From: an uncultured Paenibacillus sp.
GTDB lineage: Bacteria > Bacillota > Bacilli > Paenibacillales > Paenibacillaceae
Direction of reading: 5' to 3'
Assembly: GCA_937895345.1 (NCBI GenBank)
Contig: CALAWP010000051.1
Span: 110,492-174,491, forward strand
Length of the DNA: 64,000 nt
Both the position numbers and the translations under genes were made by a program. The notes beneath the pieces were generated by a model. The model was not told where the DNA came from, did no database searches, and was given only the letters and a program-made list of their open reading frames with translations. Positions 25,111 to 33,574 of the stretch are shown in pieces. The stretch's first letter is position 1; every line of letters begins with the position of its first letter.

Positions 25111-26049
25111 TTATCGTTTCAGCGCGGCCAGCGCCGAGCCGATAACGCCTGCGTGGCCACCCAGATCGGCGGCAACGATCGCGACGGGCTCGGGGCTTTG
25201 GAACGCGGGCATCACCCGGCGCTTGAGGCTGAGCTTGATCCGCTCGAGCAGGTAATCGCCTTGGCCGGCCACGATCGCCCCGCCCAGCACGATAGCGGGA
25301 GGATTGAAGATATGGATAAGTCCCGCCAATCCCGCCGCCACATAGGAGCTGTACTTGTCCGCCAGCTCCAGTGCGGCCGCATCGCCTTCGCGGGCTCTCG
25401 CAAACAGCGTCGGCGGATCGTCCAGCGAGCCGTCCGGCTGCATTTCGCCCGCCATCCGGATCAAAGCGGTGACGGAAGCGTACGCCTCCCAGCAGCCTCG
25501 GCCGCCGCAGCTGCATTCGCGGCCGTCCAGCTGGACCGTCATGTGGCCGAACTCGCCGGCATAGCCGTGCCGCCCCGCATAGACGCGGCGATCCGCGATC
25601 AGGCAGCCGCCGACGCCCGTGCCCAGCGCGACGCACACGAAGTCGCTCCAGTGCCGCCCCGCGCCGAGCCATGCCTCTCCGAGCGCGATCATATTGACGT
25701 CGTTGTCGACGATGACCGGCAGCCCCGTCTCCCGTTCAATGCGCTCGCCGAGCGGCACGCCGGCCCAGCCCGGCAGCGCGGCGGTCGCTCCCTTGACTGC
25801 GCCGCTCCCGCGATGGACCTGGCCTGCGGTGCCGATGCCGACGCCCGCAAGGGCAAGCTCCGCGCTCCGCGCCCGGCGCTGCGCTTCCTTCGCGATGCCG
25901 GACAGCTTGGCCAGCAGTGCTTCCGGTCCGTTCCGCGGCTCCGTCGGCACGATGCCTTCCGCGAGCAAACGGCCGTTCTCCGACACGATCCCCCACTTGA
26001 TATTGGTTCCGCCAAGATCGATGCCTAACGCGGCGCGGTTCCGTGCCAT
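25111..26049 (-). CDS. ROK-family sugar kinase (probable N-acetylmannosamine kinase)
   Basis: A 312-residue ROK kinase. It has the phosphate-binding opening LGIDLGGTNIKWGIV, the active-site region VDNDVNMIALGEAW, the second phosphate loop ALGTGVGG and the zinc motif GHMTVQLDGRECSCGGRGCWEAYAS (CxCGxxGCxE). The neighbouring nanE makes N-acetylmannosamine the likely substrate, but glucose or other amino sugars are possible. ATG at 26049 is one base after the nanE stop; GGAGG lies 11 bases upstream, inside nanE. Confidence 0.87.
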   Translation of the reverse strand: MARNRAALGIDLGGTNIKWGIVSENGRLLAEGIVPTEPRNGPEALLAKLSGIAKEAQRRARSAELALAGVGIGTAGQVHRGSGAVKGATAALPGWAGVPLGERIERETGLPVIVDNDVNMIALGEAWLGAGRHWSDFVCVALGTGVGGCLIADRRVYAGRHGYAGEFGHMTVQLDGRECSCGGRGCWEAYASVTALIRMAGEMQPDGSLDDPPTLFARAREGDAAALELADKYSSYVAAGLAGLIHIFNPPAIVLGGAIVAGQGDYLLERIKLSLKRRVMPAFQSPEPVAIVAADLGGHAGVIGSALAALKR

Positions 26050-26050
26050 A

Positions 26051-26764
26051 TCAAGCACCGCCTCCGACCAGCTTGGGAGAGCGCCGCAGCCCGTCCACGA
26101 ACCGTCTCGTAATGAGCTCCGGACGCGTAATGGCGCTGCCTACGACAACGGCGTATGCGCCTTGATGAAGGCATTGCTGCGCCTGCTCCGGCGTCTGGAT
26201 CCGGCCTTCGGCGAACACCGGCACGGACACCTTGCGGGACAGCTCGCCGATCAAGTCCAGATCGGGCCCGCTGAGCTTCGGAGAATAGTCGGTATAGCCG
26301 GATAAGGTCGTCGAAACGATATCGAAGCCGAGCGCCTCCGCCTGTATCCCCTCCTCTGCCGTAGACACGTCCGCCATAAGCAGACAGCGGCTGTGCTTGC
26401 CGCGCAAATAAGCGACGATATCGGCCAGATGCTCGCCTCCAGGCCTGCGCCTTGCCGTCGCATCCAGCGCGATAATGTCCGCGCCCGCTTCCGCCACCTC
26501 GGCCGCCTCCCGCAAGGTCGGCGTAATATAAACGGGCGAATCGTCATAACGGGCTTTCCATATGCCGATAACGGGAAGCGGAAGCTTGCCCTTGATGGCC
26601 GAGATATCCGCCGGCGAATTGGCGCGGATGCCGACCGCCCCTCCTTCCTGCGCCGCGGATGCCAGCTTGGCCATCACGTCGGCGCCGAACAGCGGTTCGC
26701 CCGCGTAAGCTTGACAGGATACGATCAACCCGCCTTTCAGAGCTTGCAGTAGGTCTGTTTTCAT
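26051..26764 (-). CDS. nanE: N-acetylmannosamine-6-phosphate 2-epimerase
   Basis: A 237-residue TIM-barrel epimerase converting ManNAc-6-phosphate to GlcNAc-6-phosphate. Visible family signatures are GGLIVSCQAYAGEPL, GAVGIRANSPADI, PVIGIWKARYDDSPVYITPT, ADIIALDATARRRPGG, LLMADVSTAEEG, STTLSGYT and VPVFAEGRIQTPEQA. It is 30 bp downstream of the second permease gene and adjoins the kinase gene, so the transporter operon likely delivers a ManNAc-type sugar. No sialate lyase (nanA) or nagA/nagB is in the window. Confidence 0.94.
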   Translation of the reverse strand: MKTDLLQALKGGLIVSCQAYAGEPLFGADVMAKLASAAQEGGAVGIRANSPADISAIKGKLPLPVIGIWKARYDDSPVYITPTLREAAEVAEAGADIIALDATARRRPGGEHLADIVAYLRGKHSRCLLMADVSTAEEGIQAEALGFDIVSTTLSGYTDYSPKLSGPDLDLIGELSRKVSVPVFAEGRIQTPEQAQQCLHQGAYAVVVGSAITRPELITRRFVDGLRRSPKLVGGGA

Positions 26765-26794
26765 TATGGTTACACTCCTTACCGTACGGATCCG

Positions 26795-27625
26795 TCAACC
26801 TTTGATTCCTGTCAGGGTAATGCCTTCAATGAACTGCTTCTGGGCAAAAAAGAACATGACGATCAGCGGCAGCGTGAACATGGCCGAAGCCGCCATGAGC
26901 AGCCCCCACTCCGTGTAATGCTCCGTCAAAAAGGCTTGCAGTCCCAGCGTCAGCGTATACATGTCTGCGTTGTTCAAATAAAGCAGCGGCCCCATAAAAT
27001 CCGACCATGTATACAGAAACGTAAAGATGGCGACCGCCGCCAAAGCGGGACGGCATAATGGCAAAATCATCGTGACGTAAATGCGCGATTCCGACGCCCC
27101 GTCGATGCGGGCCGCCTGAATGATGGCATCCGGAATCGACATGAAAAACTGGCGAAGCAGAAAAATGTACAGCGGCGCTCCCGTAAACGTCGGAATAATG
27201 AGCGGCCAATAGCTGCCCGTCAGTCCGAGCTTTTGAAAAATAATATAAATCGGAATCATCGTCACCTGAAACGGCAGCAGCATCGTCGCGATCACGATAG
27301 GAAAGATCCACTTGCGCCCGCTCCATTCGATCTTCGTAATGGAATAGGCGACCAGCGGCGCGGCGAACAGCTGCCCGACCACGCTGGCAGCCGTCACGAG
27401 CAGCGTGTTGAAGAAATATTTCGCAAACGGGATCACCTCGAACACTTCCGAGTAGTTGCTCCACCGGACGACCTCCGGCCAAATCGTCAAAGGAAACGTG
27501 GAAATTTCATCGAGCGACTTGAGCGACGTAAGCAGCATCCAGCCGAACGGCGCCAAAAAAACAATACCCAATACCGCGAGAATAAGATGCACCGGCAACT
27601 TCGTTTTCCATAGGGATGGGCTCAT
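26795..27625 (-). CDS. Carbohydrate ABC transporter permease (MalG type)
   Basis: A 276-residue inner-membrane permease with six helices and the EAA loop AARIDGASESRIYVTMILPLCRPA that contacts the ATPase. ATG at 27625 is preceded by GGAGGTGA, one base after the stop of the first permease gene. Its ATPase partner is not encoded here; Gram-positive sugar transporters of this family commonly share an MsmX-type ATPase encoded elsewhere. Confidence 0.93.
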   Translation of the reverse strand: MSPSLWKTKLPVHLILAVLGIVFLAPFGWMLLTSLKSLDEISTFPLTIWPEVVRWSNYSEVFEVIPFAKYFFNTLLVTAASVVGQLFAAPLVAYSITKIEWSGRKWIFPIVIATMLLPFQVTMIPIYIIFQKLGLTGSYWPLIIPTFTGAPLYIFLLRQFFMSIPDAIIQAARIDGASESRIYVTMILPLCRPALAAVAIFTFLYTWSDFMGPLLYLNNADMYTLTLGLQAFLTEHYTEWGLLMAASAMFTLPLIVMFFFAQKQFIEGITLTGIKG

Positions 27626-27626
27626 A

Positions 27627-28523
27627 TTACTCACCTCCGTACGTGACCCATTTTTTCGACGACCGGAAGATGAGCCAGGTAATAATGCCCGCGATGAGGA
27701 ACATGATCCATGCCATGGCGGAAGCTTTGCCCATTTTGAAATAAATGAAGGCATTGTGGTACAAATACATCGCATACATCAGCAGCGAATTTTCGGGCCC
27801 GCCGCTGCCCGGCATATTCAGGGCGCTGCTGGAAACGACAAAATAGGCTTGCGTAAAATATTGCAAATTGTTAATGACCTGCATAATGAGCTGGAATAAA
27901 ATAATCGGCGAAATGGTAGGCAGCGTGATGTTCCAAAATTGCCGCCATTTGTTCGCTCCGTCGATCGCCGCGGATTCGTACAGCGATTGCGGCACCTCCT
28001 GCAGCGAAGCAAGGAAAATAATCATGACGTTGCCCGACGCCCACAGGCCCATCAGAATGAGAGACACCTTGCTGAGCTCGGGATCGGCCAGCCAGTTCGG
28101 CCCCGGCAGCCCGACCGCCCGCAGCATGTCGTTCAGCAGTCCGTATTGCGGATTCAAGATCCACATCCACAGCAAAGAAGTGGCGGCAAGCGGCACGATG
28201 GTCGGAATGTAATAGACCGTGCGGTAGATCGACATCCCGCCGACCTTCATGTTCAGCAGCATGGCGATGATGAGCGAGAACAGCAAATTGACCGGCGTGC
28301 TGACGACCGTCAAATACACCGTGTTGCTGACGCTCTTCCAGAACAGATCGTCCTTCATCAGCTCGGCGTAATTGTCCATGCCGATAAATTCGGGCGCCTG
28401 AAAAATATTGAAGCTCGTAAAGCTGTAATATAACGAAGCGAGCAGCGGATACAGCGTAAAGGCCAGAAATCCGATCAGCCAAGGGCTGGCGAACGCCAAT
28501 CCGGTCCATGTTTTTTTCTTCAT
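27627..28523 (-). CDS. Carbohydrate ABC transporter permease (MalF/UgpA type)
   Basis: A 298-residue permease opening TWTGLAFASPWLIGFLAFTLYPL, with six helices and the EAA loop YESAAIDGANKWRQFWNITLPTISP. It pairs with the MalG-type permease encoded directly downstream. It follows the binding-protein gene across a 96-bp gap that contains a strong hairpin. Confidence 0.93.
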   Translation of the reverse strand: MKKKTWTGLAFASPWLIGFLAFTLYPLLASLYYSFTSFNIFQAPEFIGMDNYAELMKDDLFWKSVSNTVYLTVVSTPVNLLFSLIIAMLLNMKVGGMSIYRTVYYIPTIVPLAATSLLWMWILNPQYGLLNDMLRAVGLPGPNWLADPELSKVSLILMGLWASGNVMIIFLASLQEVPQSLYESAAIDGANKWRQFWNITLPTISPIILFQLIMQVINNLQYFTQAYFVVSSSALNMPGSGGPENSLLMYAMYLYHNAFIYFKMGKASAMAWIMFLIAGIITWLIFRSSKKWVTYGGE

Positions 28524-28560
28524 CGATGCTCCCCCTGGAAGACTAGTTTCTCTTCATGAA

Positions 28561-28600
28561 TGCCGTACCGCCTCGCCCGTTGAGGCGAAGCGGTACGGCA
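28561..28600 (-). terminator. Intercistronic hairpin between binding-protein and permease genes
   Basis: A 17-bp stem with one mismatch (TGCCGTACCGC... against ...GCGGTACGGCA) and a six-base loop, with no T-run. Such hairpins typically stabilise the upstream binding-protein message and reduce read-through into permease genes rather than stopping transcription fully. Confidence 0.7.
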
Positions 28601-28619
28601 GACAGAAGCCGGAACGCCG

Positions 28620-29954
28620 TTACTTCAGCAGGTTCGCCGATTTGGCCTTCATGGCTGCCATCGCTTCTTCGGCCGTTTTCCTGCCGTTGACGGCCAGCTC
28701 GAACTCGTCGGTAATGATTTTTCCGTAAGTGCCTTGCTCCCCGAAGGTCGGGAACGACTTCAAATTCGGACTTTTCGCCGCTTCGGCGAACGCCTGGAAG
28801 TCCGGAATGTCCTGCAGCGAAGGATCGTCGTAGGCGGACGTTCTCGCCGGCAGATTGGCGAATTTGTCGTTGAATTTGATCATGTTTTCTTTGGCCATGA
28901 GCCAGCTGAGAAACGCCCATGCTCCTTCCTTGTTTTTCGCGTTGCTCGGTATGAAGAACGTGGACGAGCTGACTTCGCCGCCGCCGGCGAGCTCCGGCTT
29001 GCCCGCAGGCGCGGGATACGGCGCCACGCCGTAGTCGATATCCTTTTTGAGCACGTTCTTGACGGTATGGCCGAACCAAGGTCCGTCGAAACGGATCGCC
29101 TGATTGCCTTGGATAAACGGATCCGTCGCGTCCAAATACTGTGCCGAGGAGTTGAACTTCACGACATTGTCCGCGCCGAATTCGCTGCGGTACGCCTGCA
29201 TAAGCTCGATCGCTTTCCGCATGCCTTCGTTGTCCGGCGTCAGCGTCTTGCCGTCCTCGGAAATGAAGTCTCCGCCCATGGCGTAGGCCATGCTGTTCGT
29301 GTAATAGACGTTCGGATAATCCGGGAAGCCCATCACCTTCAGCGTGCCGTCGTCATTCGTCTTGGTCAGCTTGATCGCATAGTCCAGAAGCTCTTCTTCC
29401 GTCTTCGGAGGACCGTCCAGTCCCGCTTCCGCCAGCAGCGCCTTGTTGTAGAACATCATGTTGAAGTTGACGTTGATCGGCAGCGCGTACAGCTTGCCGT
29501 CGTAACGTCCGCCTTCCAGGGCGGCCGGCACGAAGTCCGAGATGTCGTAATTGTCGCGCTCGATATATTCGTCAAGCGCCAGGAGCATCCCCTTCTCCGC
29601 ATAGGAAGCGGTGTTGTTGCTGAAGTTGTCGGTAACGTCGGGACCTTCGCCGCTGGAAATGGCTACGATGATCTTCTGCATATCCGGCACGGACAAGCCT
29701 TTAACCTCGTACAGCTCCTGACTGGCGTTGAACTCCGCGATCAATTCTTCCACGTATTCGCCTTCCGTACCGCCCCACAGGTACCAGAAGCTGACCTCCG
29801 TCTTCTCCTTCGGCGCCGGCGTCCCGCCGTTATTGCCGGCGTTCGTGCCGGCATTGCCGCCGGGATCGGGATTATTGCCGCCGTTTCCGCAGGCGGCCGT
29901 CGCCGCCGCCAGAACCAAAGCCATGAAAGCGGTCATCCATCTTCTCTTCAACAT
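28620..29954 (-). CDS. Extracellular sugar-binding lipoprotein (family 1)
   Basis: A 444-residue solute-binding protein. The signal peptide ends in a lipobox (AAATAAC-GN) and is followed by a flexible N/G/P-rich linker (GNGGNNPDPGGNAGTNAG). The mature part has the usual opening VSFWYLWGGTEGEYVEELIAEFN and PFIQGNQAIRFDGPWF. It captures a sugar outside the membrane and delivers it to the permeases encoded downstream. The NanE/ROK genes suggest a ManNAc-related ligand. The gene has its own promoter with a cre-like site. Confidence 0.94.
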   Translation of the reverse strand: MLKRRWMTAFMALVLAAATAACGNGGNNPDPGGNAGTNAGNNGGTPAPKEKTEVSFWYLWGGTEGEYVEELIAEFNASQELYEVKGLSVPDMQKIIVAISSGEGPDVTDNFSNNTASYAEKGMLLALDEYIERDNYDISDFVPAALEGGRYDGKLYALPINVNFNMMFYNKALLAEAGLDGPPKTEEELLDYAIKLTKTNDDGTLKVMGFPDYPNVYYTNSMAYAMGGDFISEDGKTLTPDNEGMRKAIELMQAYRSEFGADNVVKFNSSAQYLDATDPFIQGNQAIRFDGPWFGHTVKNVLKKDIDYGVAPYPAPAGKPELAGGGEVSSSTFFIPSNAKNKEGAWAFLSWLMAKENMIKFNDKFANLPARTSAYDDPSLQDIPDFQAFAEAAKSPNLKSFPTFGEQGTYGKIITDEFELAVNGRKTAEEAMAAMKAKSANLLK

Positions 29955-29985
29955 GATGCGCTCAATCCCCCTAATTCAAATGTAA

Positions 29986-30033
29986 TGAAAGCGTTCTTGG
30001 TGCCATTATATGACGGGGTTTCGTTTTTGTAAA
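29986..30033 (-). promoter_or_regulatory. Sigma-A promoter with a cre-like site for the sugar transporter operon
   Basis: On the minus strand, TTTACA (30028-30033) and TATAAT (30005-30010) are exactly 17 bp apart. The likely start of transcription falls in TGAAAGCGTTCTTG (plus strand, 29986-29999), whose first half matches the CcpA cre consensus. Catabolite repression of the operon is a reasonable inference. Confidence 0.75.
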
Positions 30034-30060
30034 GAATATTTCCTTTTTAATTTAAAGTTT

Positions 30061-30075
30061 TGGAGGTTTACTCCT
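30061..30075. promoter_or_regulatory. Palindrome TGGAGGTTTACTCCT, candidate RpiR operator 1
   Basis: Lies about 28 bp upstream of the -35 box of the sugar transporter promoter. It is 14/15 identical to the element at 31826-31840. Both have GGAG/CTCC arms around a five-base A/T-rich centre. Confidence 0.6.
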
Positions 30076-30168
30076 ATTTTGTATGCGGTCATTGTACACT
30101 TTCACCATGGCGCCATTCATTATTTCTCTATACCGCCATTTCGCTCGCCGTTGGCAAGCCGCCCCCGC

Positions 30169-31713
30169 TTACTCGCGTTCCAAACGAAACCCGACTTCGA
30201 ACATCCGTTTCCAGGGCAGCGTCGTCCCGCTGATGCGAAGCCGGCTTCCGCCCGGAACATACTCCCTCGCGAACCGCTGCAGCTTCTCTTCGGCCAACCG
30301 TTCCACGACTGGCTGAACATGAGCGATGCGAAAATAAGACGCGTCCAGCCCTGGCAAATCCTGCTCCGTTATTTGCTGGCGGACCAGCGCCTGGTATCCC
30401 CAGTCTTCGATGAGCCGGTATTGCAAATACCATTCGCTGGCGGCTGCATGATCCGGGTTCGGCTCCGCAAGCGAGCGGTTATAGGATGCAATGACGGCGT
30501 GGGACACCGCCGTGCCGATGGCGTTCCCGGACGTATTCCAAGCTGCGTAGCAATCGAGCGCCGACAGCAGTCCCTGCTTGGCCAGCAGCTTCATCAGCAC
30601 ATCGTCTCCGCCGTTGCAAAGCGCCGTGTCGGCCAGCGCCATCGTCTTCCCGTGCTTGGCGTAACGGGCGATCGAACCGGCAAATTCGCGCAGATTGATT
30701 TCCGCAAAGTAAGAATGGTGTTTCGCGTCGAAGCCGTCCGTCGTCTCCGCCACGTCCGTCCCGCTGGCGGCGGGGGCATGGACCATCAAATAAATATCCG
30801 GCGTCTCGAAGCCGCCGGCCAGGCAAGCGCCCGAAGCCGCAATATGATGCTTGACGCTTTCGTTCAAGCTGCGGTCCTCGTACTTGGGAATGATCGTCGG
30901 CCCGAGCGTCGAGGAATACCGCACATGGACGAGCGGCTCGTAACGATGCACCTCGCAGAAGATCCGGCTGAACATCGTGCAGCCGATTTCGTCGGCGCCG
31001 GGATACACCGCAATGCGGTCCAGCAGGCCGCGTTCCTGAATCCGCTTCATCAAGCTCCTCTGCTCGGATGAGGTATAACCGTACTTCGAGTTGTCGTCGA
31101 GCGGGATAACCAAATAATCGATAACGCCTTCTTCGGCGAGGGCGACGGACAGCTCGTTCATTCGCTGGTTCGTTTGCCGTCTGCCGAGAAAATCTTCAAA
31201 TACGCTTGCCGGCACGATGCGGCTCACGTCCTCCAACCGGGCGCCTTCCGCCTCCGTCAGCCCGTCGCGGACCCTCTTATCGTTCAGCCAGCCGTACTCG
31301 TACAGCTCTCTGCCGAAGTCTGCATAATAGTCCGGCTCCTCTTCGCTGCTGGAATAGGCGGGTGCGCGCGTAATCAGATGGAACGCATGCAGCTTCAGCG
31401 AAGGGCGGATGCGCTTCAGCTCTCTCAGCGTTTCCATCCGTCCCTCCAGCGTCGCCGTGTCCAGCAGATGCAGGCGGGAAGGGACGATTCCCCCGTACAG
31501 CAGCATATCCAGGCTGACGAGAGCGTAATCGGCGTCCTTCGTCTCCTCCGCCAGCCACTTCGCGATCCCGTCCGTGTCCGCAGGCCGCTTCTTGTCGCCC
31601 AGCAGGCTGCGGTCGGGCGCCGTCAGCTCCAGCTCCGTCATGCCGGCCAAATACCGGGGGTAGTCGTAATTGCACGGCCTCTCGTCAAGCGGCAAATAAA
31701 CGATTTTGGTCAT
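30169..31713 (-). CDS. DUF4127 family protein
   Basis: A 514-residue protein recognised by its opening KIVYLPLDERPCNYDYPRYLA, followed by YALVSLDMLLYGGIVPSRLH, FHLITRAPAYSSSEEEPDYYA, YLVIPLDDNSKYGYTSSEQ and YPGADEIGCTMFSR. The family has no function that I can state with confidence. The many conserved acidic and tyrosine residues and its genomic place suggest a sugar- or cell-wall-related enzyme. No signal peptide is seen. It starts with ATG after AGGAGCG and lies between the RpiR gene and the transporter operon, both on the same strand, with a candidate operator upstream. Confidence 0.85.
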   Translation of the reverse strand: MTKIVYLPLDERPCNYDYPRYLAGMTELELTAPDRSLLGDKKRPADTDGIAKWLAEETKDADYALVSLDMLLYGGIVPSRLHLLDTATLEGRMETLRELKRIRPSLKLHAFHLITRAPAYSSSEEEPDYYADFGRELYEYGWLNDKRVRDGLTEAEGARLEDVSRIVPASVFEDFLGRRQTNQRMNELSVALAEEGVIDYLVIPLDDNSKYGYTSSEQRSLMKRIQERGLLDRIAVYPGADEIGCTMFSRIFCEVHRYEPLVHVRYSSTLGPTIIPKYEDRSLNESVKHHIAASGACLAGGFETPDIYLMVHAPAASGTDVAETTDGFDAKHHSYFAEINLREFAGSIARYAKHGKTMALADTALCNGGDDVLMKLLAKQGLLSALDCYAAWNTSGNAIGTAVSHAVIASYNRSLAEPNPDHAAASEWYLQYRLIEDWGYQALVRQQITEQDLPGLDASYFRIAHVQPVVERLAEEKLQRFAREYVPGGSRLRISGTTLPWKRMFEVGFRLERE

Positions 31714-31765
31714 TTTGCTTCATCGCTCCTGTTCCGGTAGTCTTATCGATATGATTCAGGCGAAT

Positions 31766-31804
31766 AAAAAAATCCACACGTTCCGATAATCGAGTGGATT
31801 TTTT
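31766..31804 (-). terminator. Terminator between the RpiR and DUF4127 genes
   Basis: AAAAAATCCAC pairs with GTGGATTTTTT around a loop that itself contains CGATAATCG. The A- and T-tracts make it active in either direction. It lies about 50 bp after the RpiR stop and 50 bp before the DUF4127 start. Confidence 0.82.
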
Positions 31805-31825
31805 CTTTATAATTTTATTATATAA

Positions 31826-31840
31826 TGGAGTTTTACTCCT
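31826..31840. promoter_or_regulatory. Palindrome TGGAGTTTTACTCCT, candidate RpiR operator 2
   Basis: Differs from the element at 30061-30075 by one base. It lies just downstream of the RpiR stop, next to an A/T-rich stretch with a TATAAT-like box on the minus strand. The terminator at 31766-31804 separates it from DUF4127, so it may work as part of a promoter-attenuator arrangement. Confidence 0.5.
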
Positions 31841-31852
31841 TAACAACCGGTC

Positions 31853-32722
31853 TTAATAAATTTTATCGACGACCGCTTTGGAGGTTTGCTCCAGCGCTTC
31901 GTACGACTTGCTTTTGTACCGGATCGCCGTCGCGGTGGACAGAATGTCGAGGACATGAATTTGCGACAGCTTGGAGGAAAAGGCGCCCCCTTGCAGCGGC
32001 GTTTCCCGCGACTTGGACAGCAGCACGACATCGGCATGCTGCGTCAGCGGAGAGCGCAAATGGCTGGTCAGGCAGATGAAAAAAATCGACCTTTCCTTGG
32101 CGATCCGTACCGCGTCCACAATATCCTTCGTGCTTCCCGACGTCGATACCGCGAACAGCACGTCGCCTTCCTTCATAAGGGTGGCGTTCATAGCCATAAT
32201 ATGGGGATCGGTCACCACTTCCGTGTCGAAGCCGAGCCGCATAAACCGGTATTTGCCGTCCATGGCCGTATTCGCGGAAGACCCGACGCCAAAAAAATAA
32301 AGCTTCCGCGCGTTCCCGATCGCCTCGATCGCGCGCTCCATCTGTTCCATATCGAGCAGGTTCAGCGTATTTTCAATGGATCTCGTATTTTCCGCGGTTA
32401 TCTTGGCGGCGATTTCCTGCAGATTGTCCGATTCGTCGATCTGGCTGTGCACGTTGCGAACCGGCACGACGAGGTCTTGGGCAAGCGCCAGCTTGAATTC
32501 CTGATAGCCCTTGAAGCCGATTTTGCGGCACAGGCGCAGCACCGACGTTTCCCCGACGCCGGCCAGCTCCGCAAGGTCCGTCAGCGTGACGTAGACGACG
32601 GCTTCCGGATCTTTGCGAATGACATCGGCGATTTTTTTCTCGGTTTTCGTCAGCGACTCGTAGATGCTGGAAATGACAAGAAGCGTATTGGCGCTCTCGG
32701 AAGATCCTTTTAATTTCGACAT
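31853..32722 (-). CDS. RpiR/MurR-family transcriptional regulator
   Basis: A 289-residue regulator: an N-terminal RpiR helix-turn-helix (SLTKTEKKIADVIRKDPEAV, then LAELAGVGETSVLRLCRKIGFKGYQEFKL), and from about 125 a SIS sugar-phosphate-binding domain (LYFFGVGSSANTAMD, LFAVSTSGSTKDIVDAV). The SIS ligand is probably an amino-sugar phosphate such as the NanE substrate or product, which would link it to the transporter operon. ATG at 32722 follows AAGGAGTG. The upstream frame to 32869 lacks a binding site. Confidence 0.92.
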   Translation of the reverse strand: MSKLKGSSESANTLLVISSIYESLTKTEKKIADVIRKDPEAVVYVTLTDLAELAGVGETSVLRLCRKIGFKGYQEFKLALAQDLVVPVRNVHSQIDESDNLQEIAAKITAENTRSIENTLNLLDMEQMERAIEAIGNARKLYFFGVGSSANTAMDGKYRFMRLGFDTEVVTDPHIMAMNATLMKEGDVLFAVSTSGSTKDIVDAVRIAKERSIFFICLTSHLRSPLTQHADVVLLSKSRETPLQGGAFSSKLSQIHVLDILSTATAIRYKSKSYEALEQTSKAVVDKIY

Positions 32723-32865
32723 TTCAGACACTCCTTGGATTGAAGAAATATTCCGCTTTTCACCATTATAATAAACAAACACTCCAGTTCGCACAACTTT
32801 TTTCTCGCCTTTCATGCTTTGGCGGCAGTTGACCGGGCAAATCAAGCCAATGTAGAATAATCTGC

Positions 32866-32909
32866 GCAAAAAGCGCCTGTCCGGGACTGTACCGTCCTGA
32901 ACAGGCGCT
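32866..32909 (-). terminator. Terminator of the NlpC/P60 gene
   Basis: On the minus strand AGCGCCTGT pairs with ACAGGCGCT across a 20-base loop, followed by TTTTTG. It lies about 50 bp after the NlpC/P60 stop. Confidence 0.82.
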
Positions 32910-32959
32910 ATTTAAATATCGCAAATATTTTGAAGCAGCCTTCGCCGCTTTACGCTTCG

Positions 32960-33463
32960 TTACAGCACTCTTCTGGCCGTAGCGTAACGTTTCGTGTAGT
33001 TGCTCAGCTTGCCGATGACAACGCCGTTTACGTTGCTGCCGATCGTATTGTGAATGAATTGGCCGTTGCCGATATAGATGCCGACGTGGCTGATCTTGGA
33101 CGATCTGCCGTTGTTGAAGAAGATCAAATCGCCTTTGCGCAGATTGCTCTTGGATACGTATTTGCCTTGATTTTTCTGATAAGCCGTCCCCCACTTCAGG
33201 CTGACGCCCTGCTTGGCGAATACATACTTCGTAAACGAGGAGCAATCGAAGATGAGCCGGCTCGGATTGTTGACGCCGAATTTATAAGTCACTTTGCCCC
33301 GCAGCGATTTCGCCGTCGCAATCACCTTGTCCGCTTTCGTCGAAGCCGTCGCGGCCGCCTCGGCTTGTCCAATATGGGAAGTGCCGACGGCTGCATGAGT
33401 GAACAGCAGAGCCGCGCAGCACATCGTTGCAATTGCCGTCTTGAAGATCCAGTTGAATTTCAT
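32960..33463 (-). CDS. Secreted NlpC/P60 cell-wall hydrolase
   Basis: A 167-residue exported endopeptidase. A signal peptide of about 36 residues (ending near QAEA) precedes a single NlpC/P60 domain. The catalytic cysteine is in FDCSSFTKYVFA and the histidine in ISHVGIYIGNGQFIHN. Such enzymes cut the gamma-D-Glu-diaminopimelate bond of peptidoglycan stem peptides. No wall-binding domain (SH3, LysM) is present. It is followed by its own terminator. Confidence 0.93.
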   Translation of the reverse strand: MKFNWIFKTAIATMCCAALLFTHAAVGTSHIGQAEAAATASTKADKVIATAKSLRGKVTYKFGVNNPSRLIFDCSSFTKYVFAKQGVSLKWGTAYQKNQGKYVSKSNLRKGDLIFFNNGRSSKISHVGIYIGNGQFIHNTIGSNVNGVVIGKLSNYTKRYATARRVL

Positions 33464-33574
33464 GATATACCTCCTGATGGATGTCTTGATGCATTAGGAG
33501 TATATCATCGCAGCGCCCAGGCCGAGTCGATTATGAACGTTTTCTAACTTATCCAAATATTTCTCGATCGCCGA

